From contig JAUIRK010000751.1 of the NCBI GenBank assembly GCA_030549495.1, forward strand, positions 1-64,000: 64,000 nucleotides of DNA, in the 5' to 3' direction. Each line of letters begins with the position of its first letter. Position 1 is the first letter of the stretch. Positions 12,040 to 25,500 of the stretch are shown here, piece by piece. The stretch comes from Nectonema munidae (Eukaryota > Nematomorpha > Nectonematoida > Nectonematidae). The notes below the pieces were generated by a model that saw only the letters and a list, made by a program, of their open reading frames with translations, made no database searches and was not told the origin of the DNA. The position numbers were made by a program, and so were the translations under genes.

Positions 12040-13290
12040 AAAATTTTTATGTTAATCAAATTTTTACATGGGTAATCAGAAAATGTATATTTATTAAATA
12101 TAAATAAAATTTATTTCAATCGTATTGCGGAGTTAACAGATGACATTATGACAAAGGGGTACTGTTTTGCAAAACAACAGAAGATCACAACACTTTGGTA
12201 AGGACTCGTGATAATTTTATTTTTATATTTATGCTTTTATATTTACTTAATAATGACATATGTGTATGAATACAATTTAGATTTATATGTGTGTAACATA
12301 TGTATGATATAGAGTGTTTTTATTTAAAAAAAAACATGTTTTATTCACAAATTTTTGTGTTTTATGTTCTTCTTGATGTAACGAACTAAAATGGACATCC
12401 ATGCCAGATTCTACTCTACTATTGATCCCGATTAAAATACGCTAACTAAACGTTGTTAGTAAAAAACTTGAAAATTTATTTACTAGAATTTTATTTTTTG
12501 GTTCTTGACTTAAATATAAAAAAACAATTATAAACATTATGATATACTAATAAAATATGTTTTGCAGAAAACATTTTATGATAGAATAAAATCTTATCAG
12601 AACTAAAATTTAACCCACGTTAACTGGATCATAATTTCTTTTTTGTGAAAAATATATTATACAAAAATTTAATAAAAAAAATTATACTACGCAAAATTTG
12701 TTCGAAAAAAATAAATGAAGATAAGTTGGGTCAAATTCAAATAGTCAAAGCGTGAAATAGAAATTTTTTTATATTTTTTTGTCAGGAATAAAAGAACATA
12801 TTTATTTATTTAGATAATGTTTTTTACAACCCCAGAAATAATAACTGGTTATATTTTTGTGAATTAGAGATTACAGATGATTGTAAACTTAATATACATA
12901 TATTATATATATAGAAAAATGCGTATTATTTTCTACAGTTTGGGTAAGGTAATTGATTTTTTGGTACTTTACAAGACTTACACACTTACTTCATCAATTG
13001 TATTGAGATATTTTCGCGTAAAAATAAATAATATATCAAATTTTTTATTTACATATTTTGCCCAAATATAAATATAAGATTTTTTGGACGAGAACGATAA
13101 ATATATAAATAGAATTCGTCATATAAGATGATATATTATGATTTTATATACATCGTGATTGTATACAATACACTCACAGAAATTAAAAAAACATCGTAAA
13201 AGGTTTAATTGTCAGCGTTTTAAAAGGAGAAAATAAGAAGACAGAGAGTGGGAGAATTTGGAGATGAGACGCGCAAATAAATTTAGAAAG
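12040..13290. other. AT-rich flank downstream of the kinase gene
   Basis: This is probably 3' UTR followed by intergenic DNA. On the minus strand an AATAAA lies at 13049-13044, about 250 bases after the kinase stop codon, and others lie near 12800. Any of them could serve as a poly(A) signal. No other feature was seen. Confidence 0.4.
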
Positions 13291-13295
13291 CGAAA

Positions 13296-13574
13296 TCATA
13301 AAGTGATGTTAAGCAGAGACTTTTGCGAGTTGGGGTTTGCCGGGGCGTTGCTATTTACGTTGTTGTTGTTGTTATTGTTGTTGGTGTTGTTATGATGAAA
13401 GATGGGAGACTGAAAATAATTAGTGGATGTGGAAGAGGAGGAGTATGCGGCAACTTCATTCTGCTTCGCTCCATAAACTTTGGATGCTTTTGTTGCCATT
13501 TTAGATAAAAGTTCGACGCAATTTTTGTGCGTTCCTATCAAATGACACTTCCACTCCTTTAAACTAATTTTATC
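13296..13574 (-). CDS. GRK2: GRK2 exon v17: PH C-terminal helix and poly-Asn tail
   Basis: After the acceptor TTCTAATTAG the exon encodes [20 protein letters not shown] then [17 protein letters not shown], matching the PH-domain end [23 protein letters not shown] of human GRK2. A low-complexity tail follows, rich in Ser/Thr and then Asn ([13 protein letters not shown] near 13400-13360), ending at TGA/TAA-type stop at 13298-13296. It is 279 bp including the stop. The poly-Asn run corresponds to a GTT/GTTGTT tract on the plus strand and could vary in length. Confidence 0.88.
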   Translation of the reverse strand, partial: DKISLKEWKCHLIGTHKNCVELLSKMATKASKVYGAKQNEVAAYSSSSTSTNYFQSPIFHHNNTNNNNNNNNVNSNAPANPNSQKSLLNITL

Positions 13575-16500
13575 CTAATTAGAAAAAATAAAATTAACAT
13601 TAAAACGATCTCTTAAACTAATTCCCGGGTCATAAATATAACAAAATACATTGCAAAATCCATTCTTCTTCACTTGGATAGTTATTAGAGATACATCTTT
13701 GAATTTAGGATCATTGTAACTAGTATGTTAAATAAATATTATATATATTTTTAAACTGATTGCTTAGATAAAATATAAAAATTAGATTTGTAATAGAAAT
13801 ATTGGCAGTCTTAGTTAAAATTTTAAATTAACTAAGGTTTTTAATTAACTGTAATTACAATTTAATATTTGGAAAGATAAATATATTTTCCTTCTACGGG
13901 GAGACAAATGGTATTTTAATCATAAAAGTTGGTAATAATCTTAATTTTAAATAATTTATCGATCTAGGATTAACTTTTTAAGAATTTGAAAGTAAAAAAA
14001 GAGGCATTAATAATAACAAAAAATAAAAAAGGGGAAAATATATGTATTGTACTTGCAATTATGGTTGTTAAATAAGTGATTTTCCAAAAACAGGTATAAG
14101 ATAATATTGACTCAAACTTTTATATTTTGTGCACCCAGTCAAACCATTTTTCATAGTCTTTAATATGAATTTTTATATATATGCAACATATGTATATGAA
14201 AGACAACAGATATGCAGTGAAGAACCGCTCTATCACGATATCCCTTAAAATGAGGTATGCCCGTGATGCCTATTTATTTCATGCTCTGTCCTCAAACTTA
14301 CTATTATGCGATGTGACGAGTTCCAACATTTATTTTTAGAAGGGCTATTAAAAAAGTCACTGCTTTTTATAAATGAAGGCATCATCTTTAAAGATTTCTC
14401 ATTGATATCAAAAGAAAAAAGATCGTCCAATGTGTAAATATTGGCTGAGATAAAAGATCTTCTTTTACCACGCTACTAGACTAGTATAGGCGTCTGAGGA
14501 AGATAGGCTAGGTCTAAAACTCGGGTAAGTGCAACAAAAGTTTTGTTAACGTTTTAATTAAAAAATGATTTATATGATGATCATTTGTATCCGATACCTT
14601 ACGGATTTGAAAAAAGAATACATATATATCTTATATAGTAAAATTTGTATAAAAAGGTTTACGTTCTGTGTAAGAATAATTTTTTCACGATTTTTCAGAA
14701 AAATAAAAATTGAATTTTCGCCTTTGACAACTTTAAATTCACTGCTTATTGCCTCAATTTGATCCATAAATACAAGCTTGAAAAGATAACCAGTTAAATA
14801 AACGTGGATTTAAAGAGGAAAATCTTTATATTACTTCGGGTTTAGAAGATTCAGGATGAAACTCGAGGCGGTTTGGATAAAGTTTAGTGTAGCGAAGTTG
14901 CCAAGCTGACAGGAAAGGTCCGCCAAGCTTTTTTAAATATCCATGTATGATGCAATCAGAATCTTTCAATTATTAATTTTAATCTCTTCAACAAGATAAG
15001 AAAAACAAAACAAACCTTTTTCACAAGCCTGAAATTTAGGATGTTTTTGCCTTAACTTCTTTTTTTGCTCTACTTTATCTGCTTCCTGATTTACAGAATC
15101 AAATATTGTTTCTGTAAAAAAAATTAACAAATTTAATCAAAGCATATTTTTTCTAAAATAGAAGATAAATATAATAAAGGAATTAAAACCGAGGTCATAC
15201 CCTGAAAACCTTTGTACCAATATTAATAGTATAAAAATTTCTTACCATACTTTTAGAATATGAGAGAGTTTAATCACTAGAATTTGAAAAAAATTTTTTT
15301 TAACTATTTAGAGAAATTTTTTAAACAAAAGGTATTATTAAATAATTGGAACTTTTTACTCCACATTTATATTAAATTGTGAATGAGAAAATTATAGAAT
15401 ATTATTAGAAAATATGCCATAACTACTATAATAAAAATTTGTAACTATATGCGGCCGACTAGTATTCTGGGTGAATACATGATTAGGGGGAAAAAATTAT
15501 TGAATATTTGATATTATAATTTTTGAGATCAAGAGAGACTCCAGAGAATTAAAAAGAAAAATACTTTTAATAAAATGGACGACAGAAAAAAGACTGAGTA
15601 GATTGCAAACTTTGTACATCAATAGGAAATTTTTTTGAGAGATTTTGAAATCAGCTCAACTTATTAACCTTCGCACACCGGACTATATTTCAATTACACG
15701 AAACACTAAGCGTGGAGTTTTACTACACTATTTCTTTTGCTTATTGTTCGTAATGTTTACAATTCAAATTCATTCATGATCATTTCAATGACATATGTCT
15801 TTCTTAACCATTAAATCCCAATGCTCCCATTTGGGAACATAATTAATTTCATTTCTTCTGCTTTTTTCAATGACTTTGAATATAAATCGTCTGCGTTTTT
15901 TTAAATATCGTCTGATTTCTATGGTACTTAATGGGTTAAAATGGCGTATTATTTTCAGGATGGATGTGTGCGTGAATCTGTACTTAGCCTTTCTATAGTG
16001 TTGCAGAAAATAAAAATAGAATCAAATGTTTAAAGCAAAAATGAATTTATCCACATATCATATTAATATGAGAAAAATGAGATTATCCTTTGCTTTTTTG
16101 CAATAAATAAAAATCTTTCATAATTTGATTCCATAATTTATATCAGATGACAGAAAGATAACAAAAGGAACATTAGTTTTTATTTTCTGAAAAGTATGTA
16201 AATATATTTTTGAGATGTTGTATCTGACGTGATATGTTCCAACTTATTTAAATTTTTCTACGTGTTGACAACAATCAATTGCAAGATCATAATGACAAAA
16301 TCTCCGCTATAATAAAAGTATGTGAAGAAATTTTTACAAAGTTATCGAAGTTTTGGACTCCTATAAATGTGTGACAATACAGATGAAGAGTTAGTCAAAT
16401 ATTGAAAAAATTCATCATTAAAATTTAGGATCCAAAAAAAGCATGTTATTATGGATTAAATTTTATCACCAAGGTTATTCTAAGACACATTACATCTCAA

Positions 16501-19500
16501 AATCAAAAATTTATACCCTTCGTTTAGATTACCGGGATTATTTTAAACGTGATGAATTGTAAAAGCGTTTAGTACTTTCTAGCGATATATCTAGTGGCTT
16601 CTGGATTTTATTGATAGAAGTTGTACATCTTACACCTCAAGCCAACTTCTAAATAATTCTAAGACACAGCATCAAGAGGAAAGTGTTTCACATGGTACAA
16701 GGAAATGTAAACATTGGAAAAAATTAATTAAAAAATTTTATGTGAAATATTTGATATTTTTAAGAGCGATAAAAATTTAAAAAATATCAGATCAAAACAA
16801 AAAAGGTACAACTTTTTCAATAAAAATGATTAAAATATATATTCGTATAGCGTGCATAATTTATTGAAAAAATAAGGTTAATGTTTGAATTTTAGGTAGA
16901 TGGTGTTAATTCTATACCTCTAATAACATAAAGTACTTAATTTGCTCATTTTAAAAACGTACTTTTTTTAAATGGTATTGTTTGTTATCAAAATTAAATT
17001 TACATGTTATTTGTATTTAATTGATTCGATTTTAGACCTAATAATCGATGTGGAGTAAACTCAACGTTTACCATGTGAGTAGGTAAAGAAGAAGCGTAAA
17101 GTTTTCTGATAACTAAAGCTTGTGAAATAATTCAGATATTACTTTTCCTATTTTCCATATAAATTATTTACTCATTGAGTAAAATTTTTAGTAAAAGATT
17201 GCTTTAAATCAAAATTTGCAAATATAAATCGGTGTTTTTGACGATTTATAGTTAAAAATCCATTTAAAATATCTTCAAAGGATCTGTTGAAGCTTAAGAC
17301 ATTTATCATTAGTAATGTTTTCATCAAAAATTACCCGCTATCTCCATTTGCCATCTTTCAGAGATGATAATAGAAAAATCTTGATACTTTTCTTGATCTG
17401 ATTCACTCAGCTAAAAAAAGAACCTTTATATAGCAAAAAATAAATAGGAAATGTATGCGCTGAATTTTAGACGTGCAATAAGAAACAAGGTCTCTCAGTT
17501 TAAAACTAATAAATTATTTCTTGGTTGCAACAGATTAAAAGTTAATGATCTCTATAAGTATAATCTAGCAATGTTTATATTTAAACTCTTTAATGGAAGT
17601 TTGTCTAATGTCTTTGAAAAAATTTTGGATTGTACTTTAGCTGATTGTAATTATGACTTGCGCTATAAATATCTAAAGCGTTTACCCTACTACAATAGAG
17701 TGAGATTTTATCAGACACTTAAGTTTAAATTATCAGACTTTTGGAACGGTAATACACATTTATTGGAATACTTACATTTGAATATCAAATTATTAAAAAA
17801 ATAAATTTTACTGAAAAATATTCATCTATATGTGAAACTTGTCGTTATTTAGTGTTATTTTTCTAAGCCTAATCTTTAGTTTGAAAATAAATTCCTTCAT
17901 ACTTCATTTTTAATCCATATCATTCGAACTTACATTTTAATCGGATAAGAAAGTTTAGTGTTATCTATCGTGTTGTATTTATCATGTATACTTTTCTTTT
18001 AATTATATATTTATTCTTATTATTCATGTCCTGTGTAATTTCATGAAAGCGGCTCTATTATAGCCTTTTGAAATCTCACAATAATAGTCTATCTATGTTA
18101 TAGTGACATAATAAGGAAGTATTAAAAATTTTAACGTTACTCATCAAGTTTGGCTAAAAATTTATTAATTTATAATTAGCTTATTTTCTACATATGTAAG
18201 TTTCAGGGTAGTTGATTTAAAATATATTATCTCAAAAATTTATTTTTTTGTAAAATACGTTTCTTGAGATCTGTAGCATGAGGCAGCTCTTTTTGTAACA
18301 TTTTAAGAAATTACTTTTCATTATCTATAACATTTATATATATGGATTTATTCCGATATATTTCGAAAAATTATTTGAAATACAAATTCATAAAAAGATT
18401 ATTTTTTAAATGCGATATCATAACCATACTCTATTAAATATTTCTAATATATCGATACACTTCAAAATGTTCACAAATGAATATTTTAGATTATTTCTCT
18501 CTAATAAACAGAATGTTAAAGAAAACAGGAAATTTTGAAGCGGATTCATCTCTGGATTAGATACCAGAATAAATTCCAGATTAAACCCATCATTCTATAA
18601 GAAAATAGTCGATTATTAAAATAACAGAATAGGAAAGCTTTAAACTGAAAAGGTCAATTTGCAAACATTTTTAGAGATGACGCAAAGCAAATAAGCGAAA
18701 AACATATAACTAAAACGCATCGAGAGGTTCATTAGAAGAATACAATAATTAGAAAATATTTTGGAAATCTAAAACATAATTGACGGAAAAAAGTTTGTTC
18801 TTAAATATCCTTCCTATATACACCCACTGTGCACACTTATCGTCCTAGATTCGCTTACGACCTACGAGATTTTATCGTTTTGTATTTTTTGTTTTAAAAT
18901 TAAAATTTGCGAGTTCTATTTACAATTTTTTTCTAAAAAAAAGAAAAAATCGTTAGTTGGGAATATGTTTCTTTAACAATTAATAAAAAAAGCTTAATTC
19001 CTTTCCGCTATCCAGCAATAAATCGAGTGACGTTAATCTTTTGTCAATCCTAAAAGTATCAAGTTAAAATTTGATCAAAAAACTCACTTCATAAAAATAA
19101 TATCAATTTTCTAACTAATTCAATTTTTATATAAACTTATTTTATTAAATTTAGAATCTTTTAAGGACGTGTAACAATATTTTTATAACTATATATGCCC
19201 TCACAAACCTATGTGGACCCAAGGCAAAAGTTCCAGTGGACACAAGTTCCTGTTAAGCCCCTTACATACTTTAATTAGTCTATTTCATTTGTTCAGTGCA
19301 TGCGGTCAGTTATTTTTTATCATTAAAGAAATTTTAAATGCAATTTTAAAACAATAATAATAATCTTACAAAAAAAATGTCAAGCTTAAAATACAGATCT
19401 CATGTCGCCTGTGGAAAAGGTTCTGCACCCCTCCAATTTTTAGTCTAATTTTTTCAATAAATATAGTTCAGTATGATGCTTTATTAAATACTTTCTAGTA

Positions 19501-22500
19501 TATTTAAAAATAAGGAATACTTACTTTGATGCCCTTTGTATCTTCTTCATCGAACTGACCAATATCGAAAGCGTCAGCTGCATTAACTTCTCCGCGTGGA
19601 GGAACAAGAGGCGGTGGATAATTCCCGAGATAAACGAGCTGCCAGTCAATACCTCTGAAAAATTCATCATCTTTAACCTCTTCGGAACTTAAACAAAATT
19701 TAGATAAAGTAAAACCTCCATTATTGAACACCTCTATATAATAATGCAGTGTTGAAATTGATAAAAATAATATTTTTTCTAATACTGGAGAAGGAATAAG
19801 TTTGCATATAATGTCATATTTAAGCTACTTTTGTAGAGGAATAAATCAATACAATGTGATAAGGGGTACCCTCTTCCACCGCATCCAAGACGATTTTCCA
19901 CTTCTTTGCATAAAAGTCCTTGAATTAAGTTGGCTGTATTTTGGCTAACTGAGTCGCTAATTGTAACTGTCTATAAAATAAAAGAAAAAAGTTTGATATT
20001 CACAACATGCCAGTCTTGTCATAAAAATGTACTTACTTGTGTTAGTGTTAGGTTATCTATTTCTTGTTTTTCCGCCACTTTTGATTTAAAGGGATTATGT
20101 CTATTGCAAAAATAAAATTAAAAATTACAAGAACTATATAAATATAAAAGTAGCAGAAATGTGATAAAATTATATCAGGGATAGACCAATCAATGTGTGT
20201 TGGAGTTTAATCGCATCTAAAAAGATATTGTGTTTGGTTTAAACGAGTGTCTTCAAACAATTCATTTTTCGAAATAAATTTTAAGAGCTCAAATAGACGA
20301 TAAGCGAATTGAAACACATACAAGATTGAAGCAAATGAAATTTATATTAATAAAAGTTGAAAATTAATGAGGGAGCTCTTTCAATGGAAAGCTTATTTAC
20401 TTGCTTTTATACTGGTAAAATGAAGTTTAGTATTTCGTTGCAATAAAATAACCTAATTCAAAAAAATGTTTAGACATTTTTTCAATTTAGACAAAAATTC
20501 AAATTTATCTCTATGAATCCTTTTGTTACTGATTTATATATATTCAAGCATATTTAACTGATTTTTATTATAAAGGACTATTAGAATTAAAAAGTTACTA
20601 GAATTATAAAAGACTATTTAAATAACAAAGATATATTTTAAAAATTTCGTTACAAACATAACTAAAATTTTTAACTCCAAAAATTTTATGTTCTTAATAA
20701 AAATAATAAGCATTTTCATAATGCCATTCTTATAGCAAAATATAGAAAGAATATAAAATAATAACATTACTCTTTCTCAAAGCATACACTTAGATCATTT
20801 TTAAATATAAAAAGAAAATTAATTTAGATTGTTTTTGTAACAATTTTGCATTCACAAAGATTGGAAAAACTATCAAAATTTAATAAATATAAAAATTTTA
20901 AACTTTTAAAAATAGTAATGTAATATTTTATTGTTATGAATTGTAATAATTTATTTATATAAATTTTTTTAGCGTATTTTGGCGAGTTTTTGTCAATGTT
21001 TGAATATGCAGATTTGGCTTACTAATTATAGCTATCCTTTCTCATCAAGCTCTTATAATGTTAACTTACTATTAATGTCCCAGAGCCATGATAACTTTCT
21101 TCTATTATACAAATATCTTTGTGAAATTGTTTCGCCTTGTTCTTCACTGTAATCTCCATAGATATCGGGAAAATAGTCCAGATGGGAATTTAAAAATGAA
21201 TTTTTGTGATATACGTACTCAAAATGTTTTAAAACTTTCACAACTTTTTTGAAGACTTAAAGCATTTTCTTTACTTCTTTTTTTCCAAAAAGAAAATTTT
21301 AAACAACTGATTTAAAAGCTTGCCATGTATTTCTCTCTGTTTCATGCATTACTTTCTTAAAATGATCGTTTTTAAGGTTCGAATCTGAACCCCATCAAAA
21401 ATACCGGAATTCAGTTTTACATCACTGACTTGTGTAAATCTTTGTTTTAAAGAAGCATATGAAATTAATGTAATTATTTTTAATGAAATCTTGTTATTAG
21501 GTTGAATAAAACAGAAGATGAGTAGGACAAAAATTAGAGCTGATCAAATAAAACAAGTCTTAGGAATTCAGCGTGTTAAATATATTTGGAAACAGCTAAA
21601 TAAATCTCGACAACAAAAATAACACACCACAGTGTAATACAATTAACTAGATAGTAAAGCAGGAGAATCCTGGATAAATGTAAAAAAAGGGTTTACCCTG
21701 TGATGAGTTTATAGATCATGCACCCAAAAGAAAACCAATCAGCGCTGCTGTCATATGCTACACCCTTTTTCAAAACTTCGGGAGCCATGTAGCCATGTGT
21801 TCCACTTAAATACATAAAAATATTTCGTCACCTAAAACAACTAGCATGTTCATTACAAACTAATTTAACTTAGTTAACCAATACGTATACTCTAATTTAC
21901 CTGATTAAAAATTTATTCTTAGATTTATGATAAGAGAGAATAACAAAAAAAGCTTACACGCTTGAAGTCGGCTTTTTTTCAGAAAAATCACAGGCCAGTC
22001 CCAAATCAGAAATTTTGACATGACCCTGTTCGTCTAATAAAATGTTGGCTGGCTTACAACAAAAAAAACAATCTGTAAAAAGTGGAAAGATAAAGTTAGG
22101 AAGATACCTTAAGATCCCGATAAACGATAAATCGGTTATGCATGTGCTCAAGACCTAAGACGATTTCTGATGCATAAAATCTCATTTCATCTTCTGTGAA
22201 GATCCCATGCTGTGATAAGTGATAGTGTAAATCTCCTCCTATAACACAAAAGATGACTTTAAGATATTAATCAAACAACTTGGAGATTCAAATGGGAAAA
22301 ATGGATAGATAGGATCTACCTCTCAGAAATAAAGAATATTCAATTTGCAGAAATAAACTTCAAACACAGCGTGATAGGAATTCGATTTAGCAAAAAATAA
22401 ACATTGGTTACGTTTTTCATTCTTTATTAAAAAATTTCAAACTCCCACATGTTACTGCAGGACAGGATCGCCCATGCAGCATTCTAGTTAGAATAATATT

Positions 22501-25500
22501 TTATAACTATGAATACTGTCAAATAAGATTGCTTAAAACTTTAAGGAGACTGTTTAATTGTATAAAATTAAGAAAAGGATTATATAATGATGAAGGGTAA
22601 AAAACTGACGCCATCTCTCAAATTTCGTATATTAAAAGGCTCTAATAAAATTCCCATAGCATAGTATAAAAAGTAGAGTAAAATGTACTATTTAGAAAAT
22701 ATTGAAATACGTTTTGTTATTTTTACGAATTCAATTTTTTAAAGTAGTTAGTCAATTTCTGAAAGATAATTCAGCTTTTGCTGTGATAAGTTATAACAAT
22801 TACCAGTTATCCAACACGACACTATTTCAATGAAATATAATGAATATATCATTTAAATTAGAGAATAAATGAGTAAAACAAATATGGAAGATAAATAGAC
22901 ATAAAAATTTTTTAAATCTAAATGTTAAAAAACTAGAAATAGTAGTTGTAAACAACTTAATTATAATTTAACATTATTCTAATTAATAAAATTTGTTTAA
23001 AATAAATGTCAATGTTGCAACAGATGTTTCTTATAATATTTTTCAAATTGCACGGAAAGAAAAAAAAATGCGGAGAAATTTGGAACTAATTAAATTTCTA
23101 AATTTTTCAAAATAATTTATAAAATATTCATTCAAAATTTGTTCTCTATTCGGAGAAGTCCATTGGTAACAAAACTATTGTTCTATAAATTCACATCCCC
23201 CAAACGATATTAGAATTAGAAAAACCAAATTTTTTAAAATATATTAAAAAAAAATTTTAAACAGGAATTTAAATGATCATTTAAATTTTTTGTAATATAA
23301 TTTCCTAAAGTTGAGTTAATTTTTGAATTATGTAAAAATTAATCTATATTTTAAAATAAAAACAATTTCACTATTTCAACCCAATTAGCCAAAATGTCAA
23401 AATTAAATTTTTTTAACTGTTGTATTATTATTACTTAGTCATTAGAACGAACTTACAACCACACTATCCATTAAAAAATACTCGATGAACGGAATGGTCC
23501 TGTTTATCAAAGTCGATTCTATTATTATATATTTAGTAATTAGTAGAAAACAAAATTTATTATTTTGAATACGTACTAAATGTTAGAGAAAGGATAAACT
23601 GGGGTAAGCTAGCTTATGGCGTAACTAAATTTGGCCGAGTGGTGAAAAAAATACAAGCGCGGGCGTCCAACCCTTAACACTTCAGAGAAAACATTGGTTA
23701 ACAGAGTGCCATTATTTTTAACATTACTATTAGAAAGCCGAAGTGAAATTTGCCTCCTCAAAAGCAGTGTTCAGAAAGTGGTCCATAAATGAAAATAATC
23801 AAAAACTTTTTTAACTGGCTTAAATTGAATATAAATTTACAAGTAATTTTAATATTAATTAACACTAGAAGAGGGAATTTTTTTATACGTAAAAAGGCGA
23901 TTGGGTTGTATACGACACAAGCATAAAAGTTAACAAAGACAAAGAATAAACATTAAATATTTTATGAAAAGCCATGTGGACCATCGAGGTAAAAAAATTG
24001 AATTATCTTAATGCACAAAGTTTTAAAATATTTAATGTCTGAAGACATTGTGCCTTGAGAATCTCTCTAACTAAAAAAATGTTTTGGAAAAGTTCGGCGT
24101 TCTATACGACACAATGGCTTTTTTAATGTTAAATAAAACTATATCAGTCGTTAAAAAGGTTATTTATACACTGAGAATAATTAAAATAGAGAGAAAAAGA
24201 TAATTTTATAAAACTTTACTTCATTAATTAAGTATTCTTTTAATTGAAAAAAAGAAACATTAAACTTCTTTTGAAGTTGATATTTTTATTTTTCTTTATT
24301 TGTATTAATATTTTAACCTTTTTCAATAATTTTAGTGGTTCGTGAAAAATTAAAATGTTGATCACCATTGTTTTAATACACGCTCCTGATTTACGACAAC
24401 TACTCTATCTTTTTATCATTCTGAAATTAAACGTAAAACTTCTAGAAAAAAAATAAAGTAAATTTACCATTCATGAGATCAAGGATAAAGCACAGTTTGT
24501 CAGGAGTTTGGAAGGCGTACGTCATGCAGACAATGAAGGGACACTTCTCACCGGTTGAAACAAGTTGCAGTATGTTTCTTTCGTTTAAAGCTAAATTTTC
24601 GCCAAACTTCATTTTAATACGCTTTTTATCCAGACACTTCATTGCGTACCTAAAGAAAGATGTCTTTTTTACTTTACTATAAAAGTAAAGTAGTTTTGTA
24701 ATTTCTTGATCAGCTGCGAAAAAGGTCTATTAAAATTCCTCGTGTTTAATACTCGAAAAAATTGACACAAAATGATCTATGCAATTAAAAACACTGATAA
24801 GTTATTTGAGTTAAAATTCAAGCAACATCATAAAGAACTAATGCAAACTGTTTTAGCCGAAACAGTTTAGAACCATACTAAGTGAACAACAAAATGGACG
24901 CGTTCATGCTTTTTTATTCTGAAGAAATATTTTTACAGTTACTTAGATATACTAATTGAAAAGCCAGTGATATTCGTCATGAATATAAAAAAGGAATCAA
25001 TACTACAACGTAAATTGTGTATATGTCAAGCTTTTCAATTGAAGAAGTAAAGGCTTCATTTGAAATTATAATCAGAGCTGGAGTTGATCGCGAAAACATG
25101 AGAAGTATACAAGAATTATGGACAGAAATAGATGGTAGACCATTTTACCCTACTAGTATATCTTTTTTAAGATTCAAGTTCTTTTAAGATGCTTTGATAG
25201 TTTGCAAAATCGCGAAGAAAGAAAATTCCATTCGGGTGATATATGGAACTTTTTTCTAAATATAATTTTTTTTTTTTCTTTCTAAAACCCAACCCCCCCC
25301 TCAGCGGAGAATTGGTTGGGGACGGAAAGAAAATACCAGGGGGGTTTTGGAGCAAAAACAAACTATAAAAACTGGCTAAAAAAATTGTTGGGGTTTGTTG
25401 GGGTTTGGTGGCTTTCGCATTTATTTCCTTCTTAATAGCTAAAAAAAAAAAAGAAAAAAAAAAAAAAAAAATAAAACTTTCATTTTGTGTTGTTGTGTGT

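Noticed and set aside
13323-13508. 61-codon plus-strand open frame (Val/Gly-rich)
   Set aside because: It is the antisense shadow of the poly-Asn coding tail of the last GRK2 exon.
14245-14430. Minus-strand frame with good splice-like ends as an extra GRK2 exon
   Set aside because: Exons v16 and v17 already join in phase and match the PH domain continuously; this frame has no similarity to GRKs and would disrupt the join.
17451-17804. 117-codon frame as a host gene
   Set aside because: The sequence pattern is that of the region after the RT domain in LINE ORF2 proteins; no splice sites or start context support a gene.
19200-19265. GTGGACCC stretch as a hAT end
   Set aside because: No partner terminus or target duplication was found in the neighbouring 2 kb.
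21376-21400. GGTTCGAATCTGAACC as a tRNA T-arm
   Set aside because: No A box or other tRNA arms lie upstream at the right spacing.
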